Assembly: GCA_937880065.1 (NCBI GenBank)
Contig: CALFMA010000075.1
Location: 1-8,603 of the forward strand
Direction of reading: 5' to 3'
Origin: an uncultured Ruminococcus sp.
Lineage (GTDB): Bacteria > Bacillota_A > Clostridia > Oscillospirales > Ruminococcaceae
Length of the DNA stretch: 8,603 nt
In this document: in pieces, positions 1 through 6,237 of the stretch
Position numbering within the stretch: the stretch's first letter is position 1
How the letters are laid out: each line of letters begins with the position of its first letter
The notes under the pieces: generated by a model
The model's input: the letters and a program-made list of their open reading frames with translations, nothing else
The model's database searches: none
Told to the model about the DNA's origin: nothing
Made by a program: the position numbers and the translations under genes

Positions 1-41
1 GAAGCAGATGTCGTGCATAGCTGTTTTTTCTCAAAAGGGGT

Positions 42-129
42 TTTTAGAGATGCCCTGAATATAAAGCAAAGCCGTCAGCTAATAGCTAATCGCTAAAGGC
101 TGACGGCTCATTAATTTTAGAGATGCCCT
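42..129. repeat. 15-bp direct repeat flanking an intergenic repeat element
   Basis: The 15-mer TTTTAGAGATGCCCT occurs at 42-56 and again, identically, at 115-129. The two copies bracket the heptad-repeat hairpin at 70-108. The arrangement could be a duplication made when the element arrived, a slippage product, or two remnants of the same mobile-element end. No transposase or open frame accompanies them. The second copy lies just beyond the scfB stop codon. Confidence 0.6.
70..109 (-). repeat. Heptad intergenic repeat, copy 1 (3' of scfB)
   Basis: AGCCGTCAGC (70-79) and GCTGACGGCT (99-108) are perfect 10-bp inverse complements. Between them lie GCTAA-type heptads (GCTAATA, GCTAATC, GCTAAAG). 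Read on the minus strand, the element starts with the lead AATTAATGAGCCGTCAGC found in other copies. It sits immediately downstream of scfB and would fold into a hairpin at the end of that transcript. The following T-run is poor, so a terminator role is only possible. Confidence 0.7.
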
Positions 130-134
130 TTGAT

Positions 135-1502
135 TTATTCCTGTTCGCCGAAAGTTCTTGCAGCTTTCAGCATAATTGCACATTCAAGACGCTTCTTTTC
201 AAGTTCGCAGGAAATCTTATGAGCAGAACGAACATCGCCCATATACTGGTAATTATTGGCATTACAGCCGCCGCTGCAATAGAATTTTGCCCAGCACTTG
301 CGGCATTCAGGCTTTGAGTAAACGTGGCAGTTTGCAAAATCAGCCTTCATTTCCTGATTGAAAGTACCCTCGTCAATATTGCCCATTTTATACTCCTCCA
401 TACCCACAAACTGGTGACATGGGTAAATATCACCGTCGGGAGTAATTGCAACATAGTCGTTGCCGCAGCCGCAGCCACGGAGTCGCTTGATTGCACATGG
501 ACCCTGGTCAAGGTCAATCATAAAGTGGAAGAAGTTGAATTTACCGCCGTTTTTCTCGTTTTCGAGAATACGGTTTGCAAGGTTTTCGTATTCCTTGAAT
601 ACCACGGATAAATCCTTTTCAGTAAGGGCATATTCATCGCCCTCCCCTACTACAGGCTCAATTGAAATCTGGTCAAAACCTGCCTCATATAACGCAAATA
701 CGTCATTTGCAAAGTCTGTATTCTTATTTGTGAAAGTTCCTCTCACGTAGTATTCCTTATCGCCTCTGCCTGCTACAAGCTTCTGATATTTTGGCAGAAT
801 CATATCATAGCAGCCCTGACCGTTGGGAAGTACACGGAAATAGTCGTTGACTTCCTTTCTTCCGTCAATGGAAAGTACGACATTTGACATTTCTTTGTTG
901 ATAAACTCAATTTTTTCATCGTCAAGGAGAAGTCCGTTTGTTGTGATAGTAAAGCGGAATTTCTTGTTGTATTCAGCTTCTCTTGAACGTGCGTATTCCA
1001 CAATCTGCTTAACAACCTTGAAATTCATCAAAGGCTCGCCGCCGAAGAAATCAAGTTCAAGATTTTTTCTGTCCCCTGAATTTTCAAGGAGAAAATCAAT
1101 GGCATTTTTACCTGTTTCATAAGTCATAAGCTTACGTCCCTGACCGAAATCGCCTGTTGATGCGAAACAGTACTTACAGCGAAGCTGGCAGTCATGAGCG
1201 ATATTCAGACACATAGCCTTGACGGGAGATGCTACGGAATACTTGGCATACTTCTCGTAATCGTCCTCAGAAAAGAGGATTTTTTCATTGTAAAGCTCCA
1301 CAATTTCGTCATAGCAGGACTCAATATCCTCCACGGAATACACCTTTGAAAGCTTTTCCACAACTTTCTGCGGACATTTTTCCTCGAAAGGAGGCTCAAT
1401 ATTGTCAAGCAGGTCATATGTAAGCTCGTCCACAATATGAACGCCGCCGCTGTTGACATCAAGAACTATATTAAAACCATTTAATTTATACTTATGTATC
1501 AT
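135..1502 (-). CDS. scfB: SCIFF (ranthipeptide) maturase, radical SAM/SPASM protein
   Basis: This cytoplasmic 455-residue enzyme installs thioether crosslinks in the ScfA peptide made just upstream. The N-terminal ~90 residues fit a PqqD-like peptide-recognition domain. The radical SAM motif is C105-x3-C109-x2-C112, followed by the SAM-contacting GGEP at 154-157. A C-terminal cysteine-rich SPASM region (C336, C344, C346, C362, then C400, C403, C409, C413, C432, C441) would hold two auxiliary iron-sulfur clusters. Length and architecture match the six-cysteine peptide maturase family typified by CteB of Clostridium thermocellum. The start is the ATG at 1502, chosen because GAGGAG (1515-1510) lies 7 bases upstream. 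An in-frame ATG 18 codons earlier lacks such a site. The gene follows scfA by 121 bases, across a terminator hairpin, so it probably depends on read-through or weak local initiation. The identification is firm; the exact crosslinks are inferred. Confidence 0.95.
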   Translation of the reverse strand: MIHKYKLNGFNIVLDVNSGGVHIVDELTYDLLDNIEPPFEEKCPQKVVEKLSKVYSVEDIESCYDEIVELYNEKILFSEDDYEKYAKYSVASPVKAMCLNIAHDCQLRCKYCFASTGDFGQGRKLMTYETGKNAIDFLLENSGDRKNLELDFFGGEPLMNFKVVKQIVEYARSREAEYNKKFRFTITTNGLLLDDEKIEFINKEMSNVVLSIDGRKEVNDYFRVLPNGQGCYDMILPKYQKLVAGRGDKEYYVRGTFTNKNTDFANDVFALYEAGFDQISIEPVVGEGDEYALTEKDLSVVFKEYENLANRILENEKNGGKFNFFHFMIDLDQGPCAIKRLRGCGCGNDYVAITPDGDIYPCHQFVGMEEYKMGNIDEGTFNQEMKADFANCHVYSKPECRKCWAKFYCSGGCNANNYQYMGDVRSAHKISCELEKKRLECAIMLKAARTFGEQE

Positions 1503-1571
1503 ACTATCTCTCCTCGATAACTGATATAACAAATTGTACCGGTGATTATCCCTCAATAAAAATCACTAAAT

Positions 1572-1602
1572 GAAAAAAACAGGGCAGCATAACACTGCCC
1601 TT
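1572..1602 (-). terminator. Intrinsic terminator/attenuator between scfA and scfB
   Basis: On the minus strand the RNA has a 7-bp stem, AGGGCAG (1601-1595) with CTGCCCT (1587-1581), and a 7-base loop. It is followed by G and then seven U (plus-strand A run 1573-1579). It lies after the scfA stop and before the scfB ribosome site. Such placement would let the short precursor transcript be made in excess over the enzyme transcript, as in many RiPP clusters. That effect is an inference. Confidence 0.85.
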
Positions 1603-1623
1603 AAAGATTTTCTGAAAAATCGC

Positions 1624-1761
1624 TTATCTCTCGCACTTCTGGTTAGCAACTGTGCATGAAGTCTTGCAAGCTGACTGGCAAGAAGCCTGGCAATTACCGC
1701 AGCCGCCCTTCTTAGCGGACTCCTTGAGATTAGCCTTGTTCATTGTCTTGATATGTTTCAT
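1624..1761 (-). CDS. scfA: SCIFF ranthipeptide precursor (six cysteines in forty-five residues)
   Basis: The product is exactly 45 residues with exactly six cysteines (C21, C24, C28, C32, C36, C43). This is the defining pattern of the SCIFF precursor family. The leader (about residues 1-20, lysine- and asparagine-rich, ending in a Gly-Gly) precedes the cysteine-rich core. C32 and T37 occupy the spacing reported for the Cys-to-Thr thioether made by CteB on CteA, so the same crosslink is plausible here. The start is the ATG at 1761, with AGGAGG at 1775-1770, 8 bases upstream. Longer in-frame starts would extend across the promoter. It has its own promoter (1799-1827) and a terminator after it, and is transcribed towards scfB. 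The family is proposed to act in population-density signalling in some clostridia; nothing here shows that directly. No dedicated exporter or protease gene is in the window. Confidence 0.95.
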   Translation of the reverse strand: MKHIKTMNKANLKESAKKGGCGNCQASCQSACKTSCTVANQKCER

Positions 1762-1798
1762 AACAGAAACCTCCTTTTTTGAATTATAGCTTGCTATC

Positions 1799-1827
1799 AT
1801 TATACCATATTTTCTGTTATTTTTCAA
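1799..1827 (-). promoter_or_regulatory. Sigma-A promoter of scfA
   Basis: Read on the minus strand, TTGAAA (1827-1822) and a perfect TATAAT (1804-1799) are separated by 17 bases. Transcription would begin near 1792, giving a leader of about 30 bases before the scfA ATG. The leader is too short for a riboswitch. Confidence 0.85.
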
Positions 1828-1902
1828 TAGTTTTTTCACGCAATTATCATTTTTGGCATTTCAGACAATTTATAACAAAAAATGACAGTATAAATTGTAT
1901 AA

Positions 1903-2010
1903 AAGCCGTTAGCCTTTCGGCAATGCGTAATGCGTAATTATTAAATGAGCTTTTAGCCTTTAGCTAAAGGCTAACGGCTGACGGCTAATAGCTAACAGCT
2001 AAAAGCTAAA
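1903..2010. repeat. Heptad intergenic repeat, copy 2 (between scfA and metG)
   Basis: This is the largest feature of the 353-base gene-free stretch 1762-2114; the rest of that spacer holds the two divergent promoters. It contains AGCCGTTAGCCTTT (1904-1917), whose exact inverse complement is at 1966-1979 (14 bp). It also holds the module GGCAATGCGTAATGCGTAAT (1919-1938). The segment 1953-1974 is a perfect 22-bp palindrome centred on TTAGCTAA. After it come GCTAA-type heptads to about 2009. Several mutually exclusive hairpins are possible. The element ends about 25 bases before the metG -35 box. Confidence 0.8.
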
Positions 2011-2033
2011 TGCAAAAAAATTTCTCAAAACAC

Positions 2034-2062
2034 GTGACAAACAGAGAAATATGTGGTATAAT
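2034..2062 (+). promoter_or_regulatory. Sigma-A promoter of metG
   Basis: GTGACA (2034-2039, one mismatch to TTGACA) and a perfect TATAAT (2057-2062) are 17 bases apart. Transcription should begin near 2069, leaving about 46 bases before the metG ATG. That leader has no room for a T-box or SAM riboswitch, so metG here appears not to be controlled by those leaders. Confidence 0.85.
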
Positions 2063-2114
2063 AGAAGTGCTGATTTCATTCGTCAGCAAAAATTTCCAAA
2101 AGGAGCGATTTTTT

Positions 2115-4100
2115 ATGTCAAAGAAACCCTTTTACATTACCACACCTATTTATTACCCCTCGGGTAATCCACATATCGGTCACAGCTACACAACAGTAGC
2201 CTGCGACTCTATTGCACGTTTCAAGCGAATGCAGGGCTATGATGTAATGTTCCTCACAGGTACAGACGAGCATGGTCTGAAAATTGAGCAGAAAGCCGCT
2301 GAACAGGGCGTTACACCAAAGGAATATGTTGATGTTATCGTTGACAAATTCAAGAACCTCTGGCAGTATATGAATATTTCCTACGACAGATATATCCGTA
2401 CAACCGACGACTATCACGTAGAATCCGTACAGAAGATTTTCAAGGCACTCTACGACAAGGGATACATCTACAAGGGCGAATATTCGGGAAAATACTGTAC
2501 TCCCTGCGAAAGTTTCTGGACTGATTCACAGCTTGACGAAAACGGCTGCTGCCCTGAGTGTCACAGACCTGTGAAATTCGCCAAGGAGGAGGCATACTTC
2601 TTCAAGATGTCACCCTTTGCAGAGCGTATCGAGAAACTTCTCCTTGAAACTGACTACCTCCGCCCTAAGACAAGAGCAATTGAGCTTGTAAATAACTTCA
2701 TCAAGCCCGGTCTGGAGGATTTGTGCGTATCAAGAACAACTTTCAAGTGGGGCGTTCCTGTTTCATTTGACGACAAGCACGTTGTTTATGTATGGATTGA
2801 CGCACTTTCCAACTACATCACAGCTCTCGGCTATATGAACGACAAGTATGACGATTTCGAAAAATACTGGAGTGCTGATGTTCATATGGTTGCAAAGGAT
2901 ATTATGCGATTCCACGCTATTATCTGGCCTGCAATGCTTATGGCACTTGACCTGCCACTCCCTAAGCACCTTGCAGTTCACGGCTATATCACAATGCAGA
3001 GCAAGGGCGGCGAAAGCGTTAAGATGTCCAAATCTCTCGGCAACGTAGTTGACCCGTTTGTACTTGGCGAACGTTACGGCTGTGACGCTATCAGATACCA
3101 CATTCTCCGTGAAATGGCTCTCGGTGCTGACAGCCTTTTCTCCAATGAGATTATGATCAACCGTATCAATTCCGACCTTGCAAACGGCTTTGGAAACCTT
3201 GTTTCACGTACCGTTGCAATGGCTGATAAATATTTCGGCGGAACTCTCCCCTCTGACCGTCAGGCTGACGCTCTCGACGATGATTTCAAGAGTGTAGTTC
3301 TCGGTGCTGTATCAGCTGTTGAGGCTGCTATGGATGAAACAAAAATCAAGCAGGCTCTGGAGGAAATCTTCAAGGCTGTTGACCGTGCAAACAAGTATAT
3401 TGACGAAACTGAGCCGTGGAAGCTGGGCAAGGACGAGTCCGCAAAGGGCAGACTTGCAACTGTTCTCTACAATCTCCTTGACGGTATCAGAATTATTTCA
3501 ACTCTCCTCAGCCCATTTATGCCTGCAACTATGCCTGAGGTATGGAAGCAGATTGGTGCATCTGAGGCTGATGTGGCTTATGATAAGCTGTCAGTATTCG
3601 GAGTTCTCCCCGAAAATGTAACAGTATGCAAGGGTGCAATCCTGTTCCCAAGAATTGACGTTGACAAGGAAATCGAGGAACTCAACTCAATTATTCAGAA
3701 GAATATGGAAGCTGCACAGTCCAGCCTTTCCGCTGAGGAAAAGGGCGAGACAGCTATGGAAATTCCCGAACTTGCTGAGGAAATCTCCATTGATGATTTT
3801 GCTAAGGTTGAGCTGAGATGTGCAAAAATCCTCTCTGCTGAAAAGGTGAAGAAGTCCGATAAGCTTCTCTGCTTACAGCTTGACGACGGAATGGGCGGCA
3901 GACAGGTAGTTTCGGGAATTGCCGAATACTACACTCCCGAAGAACTGGTCGGAAAGAAAATTCAGCTTGTGGCTAATCTCAAGCCTGTAAAGCTCCGTGG
4001 TGTTGAAAGCTGTGGTATGATTTGTGCCTCTGATACTCCCGACGGTGTAAAAGTGCTGTTCCTTGATGACAGTATCCCCTGCGGTGCGAAGATTAGATAA
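2115..4100 (+). CDS. metG: Methionyl-tRNA synthetase with C-terminal tRNA-binding domain
   Basis: This cytoplasmic class I aminoacyl-tRNA synthetase charges tRNA-Met with methionine in an ATP-dependent reaction. The 661-residue product has the ATP-binding HIGH signature at 20-23 and KMSKS at 303-307. A zinc knuckle in the connective region has C128-x2-C131 and C146-x2-C149, a four-cysteine pattern. The anticodon-binding helical domain follows, and an EMAP-II/Trbp111-like OB-fold occupies about 558-661, the module that gives dimers and extra tRNA affinity. The start is the ATG at 2115, preceded by AGGAG at 2101-2105. An upstream in-frame ATG at 2010 lies before the promoter and cannot be used. 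The gene is complete and single, with a spacer of repeats after it. It is a housekeeping gene, and its place beside the scf genes (transcribed divergently) shows no evident functional link. Confidence 0.98.
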   Translation: MSKKPFYITTPIYYPSGNPHIGHSYTTVACDSIARFKRMQGYDVMFLTGTDEHGLKIEQKAAEQGVTPKEYVDVIVDKFKNLWQYMNISYDRYIRTTDDYHVESVQKIFKALYDKGYIYKGEYSGKYCTPCESFWTDSQLDENGCCPECHRPVKFAKEEAYFFKMSPFAERIEKLLLETDYLRPKTRAIELVNNFIKPGLEDLCVSRTTFKWGVPVSFDDKHVVYVWIDALSNYITALGYMNDKYDDFEKYWSADVHMVAKDIMRFHAIIWPAMLMALDLPLPKHLAVHGYITMQSKGGESVKMSKSLGNVVDPFVLGERYGCDAIRYHILREMALGADSLFSNEIMINRINSDLANGFGNLVSRTVAMADKYFGGTLPSDRQADALDDDFKSVVLGAVSAVEAAMDETKIKQALEEIFKAVDRANKYIDETEPWKLGKDESAKGRLATVLYNLLDGIRIISTLLSPFMPATMPEVWKQIGASEADVAYDKLSVFGVLPENVTVCKGAILFPRIDVDKEIEELNSIIQKNMEAAQSSLSAEEKGETAMEIPELAEEISIDDFAKVELRCAKILSAEKVKKSDKLLCLQLDDGMGGRQVVSGIAEYYTPEELVGKKIQLVANLKPVKLRGVESCGMICASDTPDGVKVLFLDDSIPCGAKIR

Positions 4101-4106
4101 TTCTTT

Positions 4107-4220
4107 AATTAAAAATTAAATGAGCCATTAGCTGTTAGCTTTTAGCCTTTAGCAGTAGATTAATTAAGAATTAAATGAGCCGTTAGCTATTAGCTTTTAG
4201 CCTTTAGCTATGTGGGCGGC
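4107..4220 (+). repeat. Heptad intergenic repeat, copy 3 (tandem pair after metG)
   Basis: Two related units lie 55 bases apart. Each starts with AATTAARAATTAAATGAGCC (4107-4126 and 4162-4181) and continues with TTAGC heptads (GTTAGCT, TTTAGCC and the like). The first unit ends near 4153. The second runs on into the tail AGCTATGTGGGCGGC (4206-4220). The array begins six bases after the metG stop. No other convincing terminator for metG is visible, so the AGCT-rich hairpins here may serve as one. Confidence 0.8.
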
Positions 4221-4343
4221 TGATATAATTTGTAATGACAGGTTGTGCCGTGTCCGCAATTTCGGTATGAAATTCAGTTTTTTTCATAATCTTACGGGCG
4301 GATAATATCCGCCCGTACACAGATTGACGGTATATCGCAATAT
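4221..4343. other. Unique spacer between two opposed repeat elements
   Basis: This is the middle of the 370-base gene-free stretch 4101-4470. It has no open frame with a ribosome site. It contains a weak inverted repeat, TATGAAA with TTTCATA, around 4266-4288, and the strong palindrome described at 4293-4317. No convincing promoter was found for the gene at 4471. Confidence 0.5.
4293..4317. repeat. Strong GC-rich palindrome sharing a core with 8541-8557
   Basis: ACGGGCGGAT (4294-4303) pairs perfectly with ATCCGCCCGT (4307-4316) around the loop AAT; an extra T-A pair closes it at 4293/4317. No T-run follows, so it is not a standard intrinsic terminator on the plus strand. Its core GGCGGATAATATCCGCC occurs again, identically, near the end of the window, which marks it as a dispersed repeat. 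Confidence 0.75.
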
Positions 4344-4453
4344 TCACCGCCCACAATGGCTAATAGCTAATGGCTAAAGGCTAACGGCTTTAATACGGCT
4401 AAAGGCTAACGGCTTTAATACGGCTAAAGGCTAACGGCTTTAATACAGCTAAT
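4344..4453 (-). repeat. Heptad intergenic repeat, copy 4, with three perfect 25-bp tandem units
   Basis: This copy is inverted relative to copy 3. On the minus strand it ends in a tail like the others (GTGGGCGGTGAAT, about 4343-4355). GCTAA heptads run from 4359. Three identical 25-bp units follow without gaps at 4372-4396, 4397-4421 and 4422-4446; each is GGCTAAA, then GGCTAAC, then GGCTTTAATAC. The exact identity of the three units indicates recent expansion. The array ends 25 bases before the ATG of the next gene. Confidence 0.85.
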
Positions 4454-4470
4454 CTCTAAAAGGTGCTTTT

Positions 4471-4950
4471 ATGGAATTTATAACATTGAAATGCAAAAAT
4501 TGCAATAAAAAGCTGATGACATATATTCCCCCGGGCTCACGTAAATACAAAAGTCCCCTGAAAACCTGCAAGAAATGCGGCACGGAATACCTCGACCCAC
4601 GCTGTCACGAAATAGCCGCTGAGGGACTGCCCCCCGATACATACAGCATCACATCTAATGTGATTATGGGCATAGTGGGAGGACTTATCCTGTGGAGAGG
4701 ACTTTACCTGTTCACCGTTCATCAGCTGGGAACTTCTGAAAATATCCAATGGCTTTATCCCACAACTTTCACAGTAATGGGAATTTTCTGCATTCTCTTT
4801 GCAATTTATCAGATAATCATAATTTTAACCGGCATAAAACGCAAAAAATTTGAAAAATTAAGGCAGGAATCGGAAGAACGACTGCAAGACTACAACTATG
4901 CGAAAACCCTCGTATCCCTTGGTTACAGCGTTCCCGAAGAATACCTGTAA
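4471..4950 (+). CDS. Zinc-ribbon protein with two membrane helices, unknown function
   Basis: The product has 159 residues and I do not recognise a named family. It opens with a probable zinc ribbon, C8-x2-C11 and C33-x2-C36-G, the spacing of a treble-clef or rubredoxin-like knuckle. Two hydrophobic helices follow at about 63-83 and 98-121. A basic, charged tail (KRKKFEKLRQESEERL) suggests that both ends are cytoplasmic. The start ATG at 4471 has AAAGGTG at 4458-4464. The next gene begins 12 bases after the stop, so the two are very likely co-transcribed and may act together in the membrane. The upstream region is filled by the 25-bp tandem repeats and shows no clear promoter. The coding call is strong; the function is unknown. 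Confidence 0.85.
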   Translation: MEFITLKCKNCNKKLMTYIPPGSRKYKSPLKTCKKCGTEYLDPRCHEIAAEGLPPDTYSITSNVIMGIVGGLILWRGLYLFTVHQLGTSENIQWLYPTTFTVMGIFCILFAIYQIIIILTGIKRKKFEKLRQESEERLQDYNYAKTLVSLGYSVPEEYL

Positions 4951-4962
4951 AAGGTGATTTAT

Positions 4963-5550
4963 ATGAGAAAAGGCTTTAAAATATTCTTAGGTGCAATTTT
5001 TGTACTGGCACTTGTGATTCATCTTTTGATAATGCCAATTGTGAATCTCACCGACAAGGAAAATACTCACACAGTCACAATTAATGGAGCCGGAGAGCTT
5101 ATTGTGGTTGAACACTCAATCAACGGCTTGATTCCTATGGGAAAGGATTATTATTACATAGGAATTAACGAGGAAAACGCTGAGGCTTACACTATAAAAG
5201 CACCCAAAAAGTGGCTTGAAAAGAATTTCAATTCCGAACATACGGCTCTTACAGCAGGGGGACTTGAAATAACTGCCCTTGCAAAAAAACTTGACTATAA
5301 AATAGAGCAAGAGGTATATTCAACTCTTACATCAGTTGAGGGGATTACATATCCCATTTCAGCGTCATATTATCTTGACACAGGCTATGTTGCGAATTGT
5401 ATCACAAGACTTGCACTTTTCGCTGTATTGCTGTTTCTTGTGATTTCATTCCTCGTAATTCTGAAAAAAGGCACTCCCACTGTATTTTCAAAAATACTGG
5501 CTATCATTGCCCTTGTGTGGTTGATTGTGATGCTTATAGTCACTGTATAA
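4963..5550 (+). CDS. Membrane protein with extracytoplasmic domain, unknown function
   Basis: The product has 195 residues and is not recognised. An N-terminal helix (about 6-28, after the basic MRKGFK) acts as a signal anchor. A polar domain of about 115 residues (30-145) follows, and two more helices at about 146-167 and 175-194 end the protein. The N-terminus in and central domain out is the likely topology. The domain has an ExGL-IPMGKDYYYIGI-like hydrophobic/aromatic stretch and no obvious catalytic signature. The ATG at 4963 is preferred over an in-frame GTG at 4954, because that GTG lies within the ribosome site AAGGTGA (4951-4957). It is 12 bases downstream of the zinc-ribbon gene, in the same likely operon. 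The heptad repeat copy 5 begins a few bases after its stop. Confidence 0.85.
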   Translation: MRKGFKIFLGAIFVLALVIHLLIMPIVNLTDKENTHTVTINGAGELIVVEHSINGLIPMGKDYYYIGINEENAEAYTIKAPKKWLEKNFNSEHTALTAGGLEITALAKKLDYKIEQEVYSTLTSVEGITYPISASYYLDTGYVANCITRLALFAVLLFLVISFLVILKKGTPTVFSKILAIIALVWLIVMLIVTV

Positions 5551-5554
5551 TTAT

Positions 5555-5604
5555 AAAAAGCTATTAGCTGTTAGCTTTTAGCTTTTAGCTATGTGGGCGG
5601 CAGA
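5555..5604 (+). repeat. Heptad intergenic repeat, copy 5
   Basis: The element has TTAGC heptads (TTAGCTG, TTAGCTT, TTAGCTT) and the tail AGCTATGTGGGCGGC at 5587-5601. AAAAGCTA (5556-5563) can pair with TAGCTTTT (5572-5579) over an 8-base loop, directly after the stop codon at 5548-5550. This hairpin followed by a T-containing stretch may act as a weak terminator. Confidence 0.75.
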
Positions 5605-5641
5605 TTTGTTCAATTCATAATTAAGAAAGTGTAAAACAATA

Positions 5642-6067
5642 ATGAGATATATTATATATCCGATATTATATGTGCTGCTATGTGCCAAAAATGCATATTG
5701 CCTAAGACTGGCACTGCAGTTTCTCCATGATGTCAAGGCCAATACATATATTCAGTGTCCAGCTGAAATCATCTGGGCATTTAGTACGTCGAATGGAACT
5801 TATTTCACAAGAAAATATGCCAAGGCAGTCTATACAGTTGACGGGAAACAGATATGTGGCAAAATGATTTGTGCATGTGATTTCAGAATAGATAAAGGCA
5901 ATAAAGTTACTGTTATATTTCCTAAAAGCAATCCGAAAATATTCGCCTTTTCAGAACAACATGTTAAAAACGCAGTTTTGACTTATAGCGTACTAACAGC
6001 AGTTTTCGCACTTTGTGCCATTTGTTTGACTGTTGCATACCTGCGCTTGCATTTTTTGAGTAAATGA
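5642..6067 (+). CDS. Small two-helix membrane protein, DUF3592-like
   Basis: The product has 141 residues. It has an N-terminal helix (about 3-27), a polar middle, and a second helix (about 110-134). The middle reads YTVDGKQ..G near 64-73 and GNKVTVIFPKSNPKIFAF at 86-103. This resembles the DUF3592 pattern, in which a tyrosine-rich strand, a short turn and a 'G.KV.V.Y.P.NP' strand sit between two helices; the match is by eye and not certain. It is cysteine-rich (eight residues), unusual for a predicted exported segment. The ribosome site is weak (AAGAAAGTG, about 5624-5632), so the start is less secure than for its neighbours. It is 91 bases beyond the previous gene, separated by repeat copy 5, and ends in a clear terminator. 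It may be a separate unit. Confidence 0.7.
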   Translation: MRYIIYPILYVLLCAKNAYCLRLALQFLHDVKANTYIQCPAEIIWAFSTSNGTYFTRKYAKAVYTVDGKQICGKMICACDFRIDKGNKVTVIFPKSNPKIFAFSEQHVKNAVLTYSVLTAVFALCAICLTVAYLRLHFLSK

Positions 6068-6136
6068 ATTGAAATTATTTATTACCTATCCATTATTGAT
6101 ACGACTAATTACATTGTAGTTTAGCAGATTTTTAGG

Positions 6137-6170
6137 GCGGCGGAAATTTTTTCTGCCGCTTATTTTTATT
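6137..6170 (+). terminator. Intrinsic terminator after the DUF3592-like gene
   Basis: GCGGCGGAAA (6137-6146) pairs with TTTCTGCCGC (6150-6159), one G-T wobble in ten pairs, around a TTT loop. TTATTTTTATT follows at 6160-6170. It separates the DUF3592-like gene from the ExbB/ExbD-like unit. Confidence 0.85.
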
Positions 6171-6190
6171 CGGTATTTTGTCGAAAACTA

Positions 6191-6219
6191 TTGCAAATTC
6201 TCGGATTTTGCTGTATAAT
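6191..6219 (+). promoter_or_regulatory. Sigma-A promoter of the ExbB/ExbD-like operon
   Basis: TTGCAA (6191-6196) and a perfect TATAAT (6214-6219) are 17 bases apart. The expected start near 6226 lies at the very edge of the ribosome site GAGGTGA (6227-6233). The untranslated leader is therefore only about 12 bases, leaving no room for leader-based control. Confidence 0.8.
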
Positions 6220-6237
6220 TGTATATGAGGTGATTTA

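Noticed and set aside
847..1122. Open frame on the plus strand inside scfB
   Set aside because: It is antisense to a clearly coding, conserved radical SAM gene, has no ribosome site and no recognisable protein features.
1903..2010. Possible CRISPR array
   Set aside because: The repeats are 7-base units without unique spacers of constant length, and no cas gene is present.
2010..2114. Longer metG start at the upstream in-frame ATG (2010)
   Set aside because: It lies upstream of the -35 and -10 boxes, has no ribosome site, and the added residues do not resemble the family N-terminus. ATG 2115 has AGGAG and begins the conserved sequence.
2063..2114. T-box or SAM riboswitch controlling metG
   Set aside because: The leader after the predicted transcription start is about 46 bases, too short for either.
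2763..3101. Minus-strand open frame inside metG
   Set aside because: It overlaps the conserved catalytic region of metG, including the KMSKS coding stretch, and has no supporting signals.
4264..4290. Terminator formed by TATGAAA/TTTCATA near 4266-4288
   Set aside because: The T-run lies inside the hairpin loop and stem, not after it, and the stem is AT-rich and weak.
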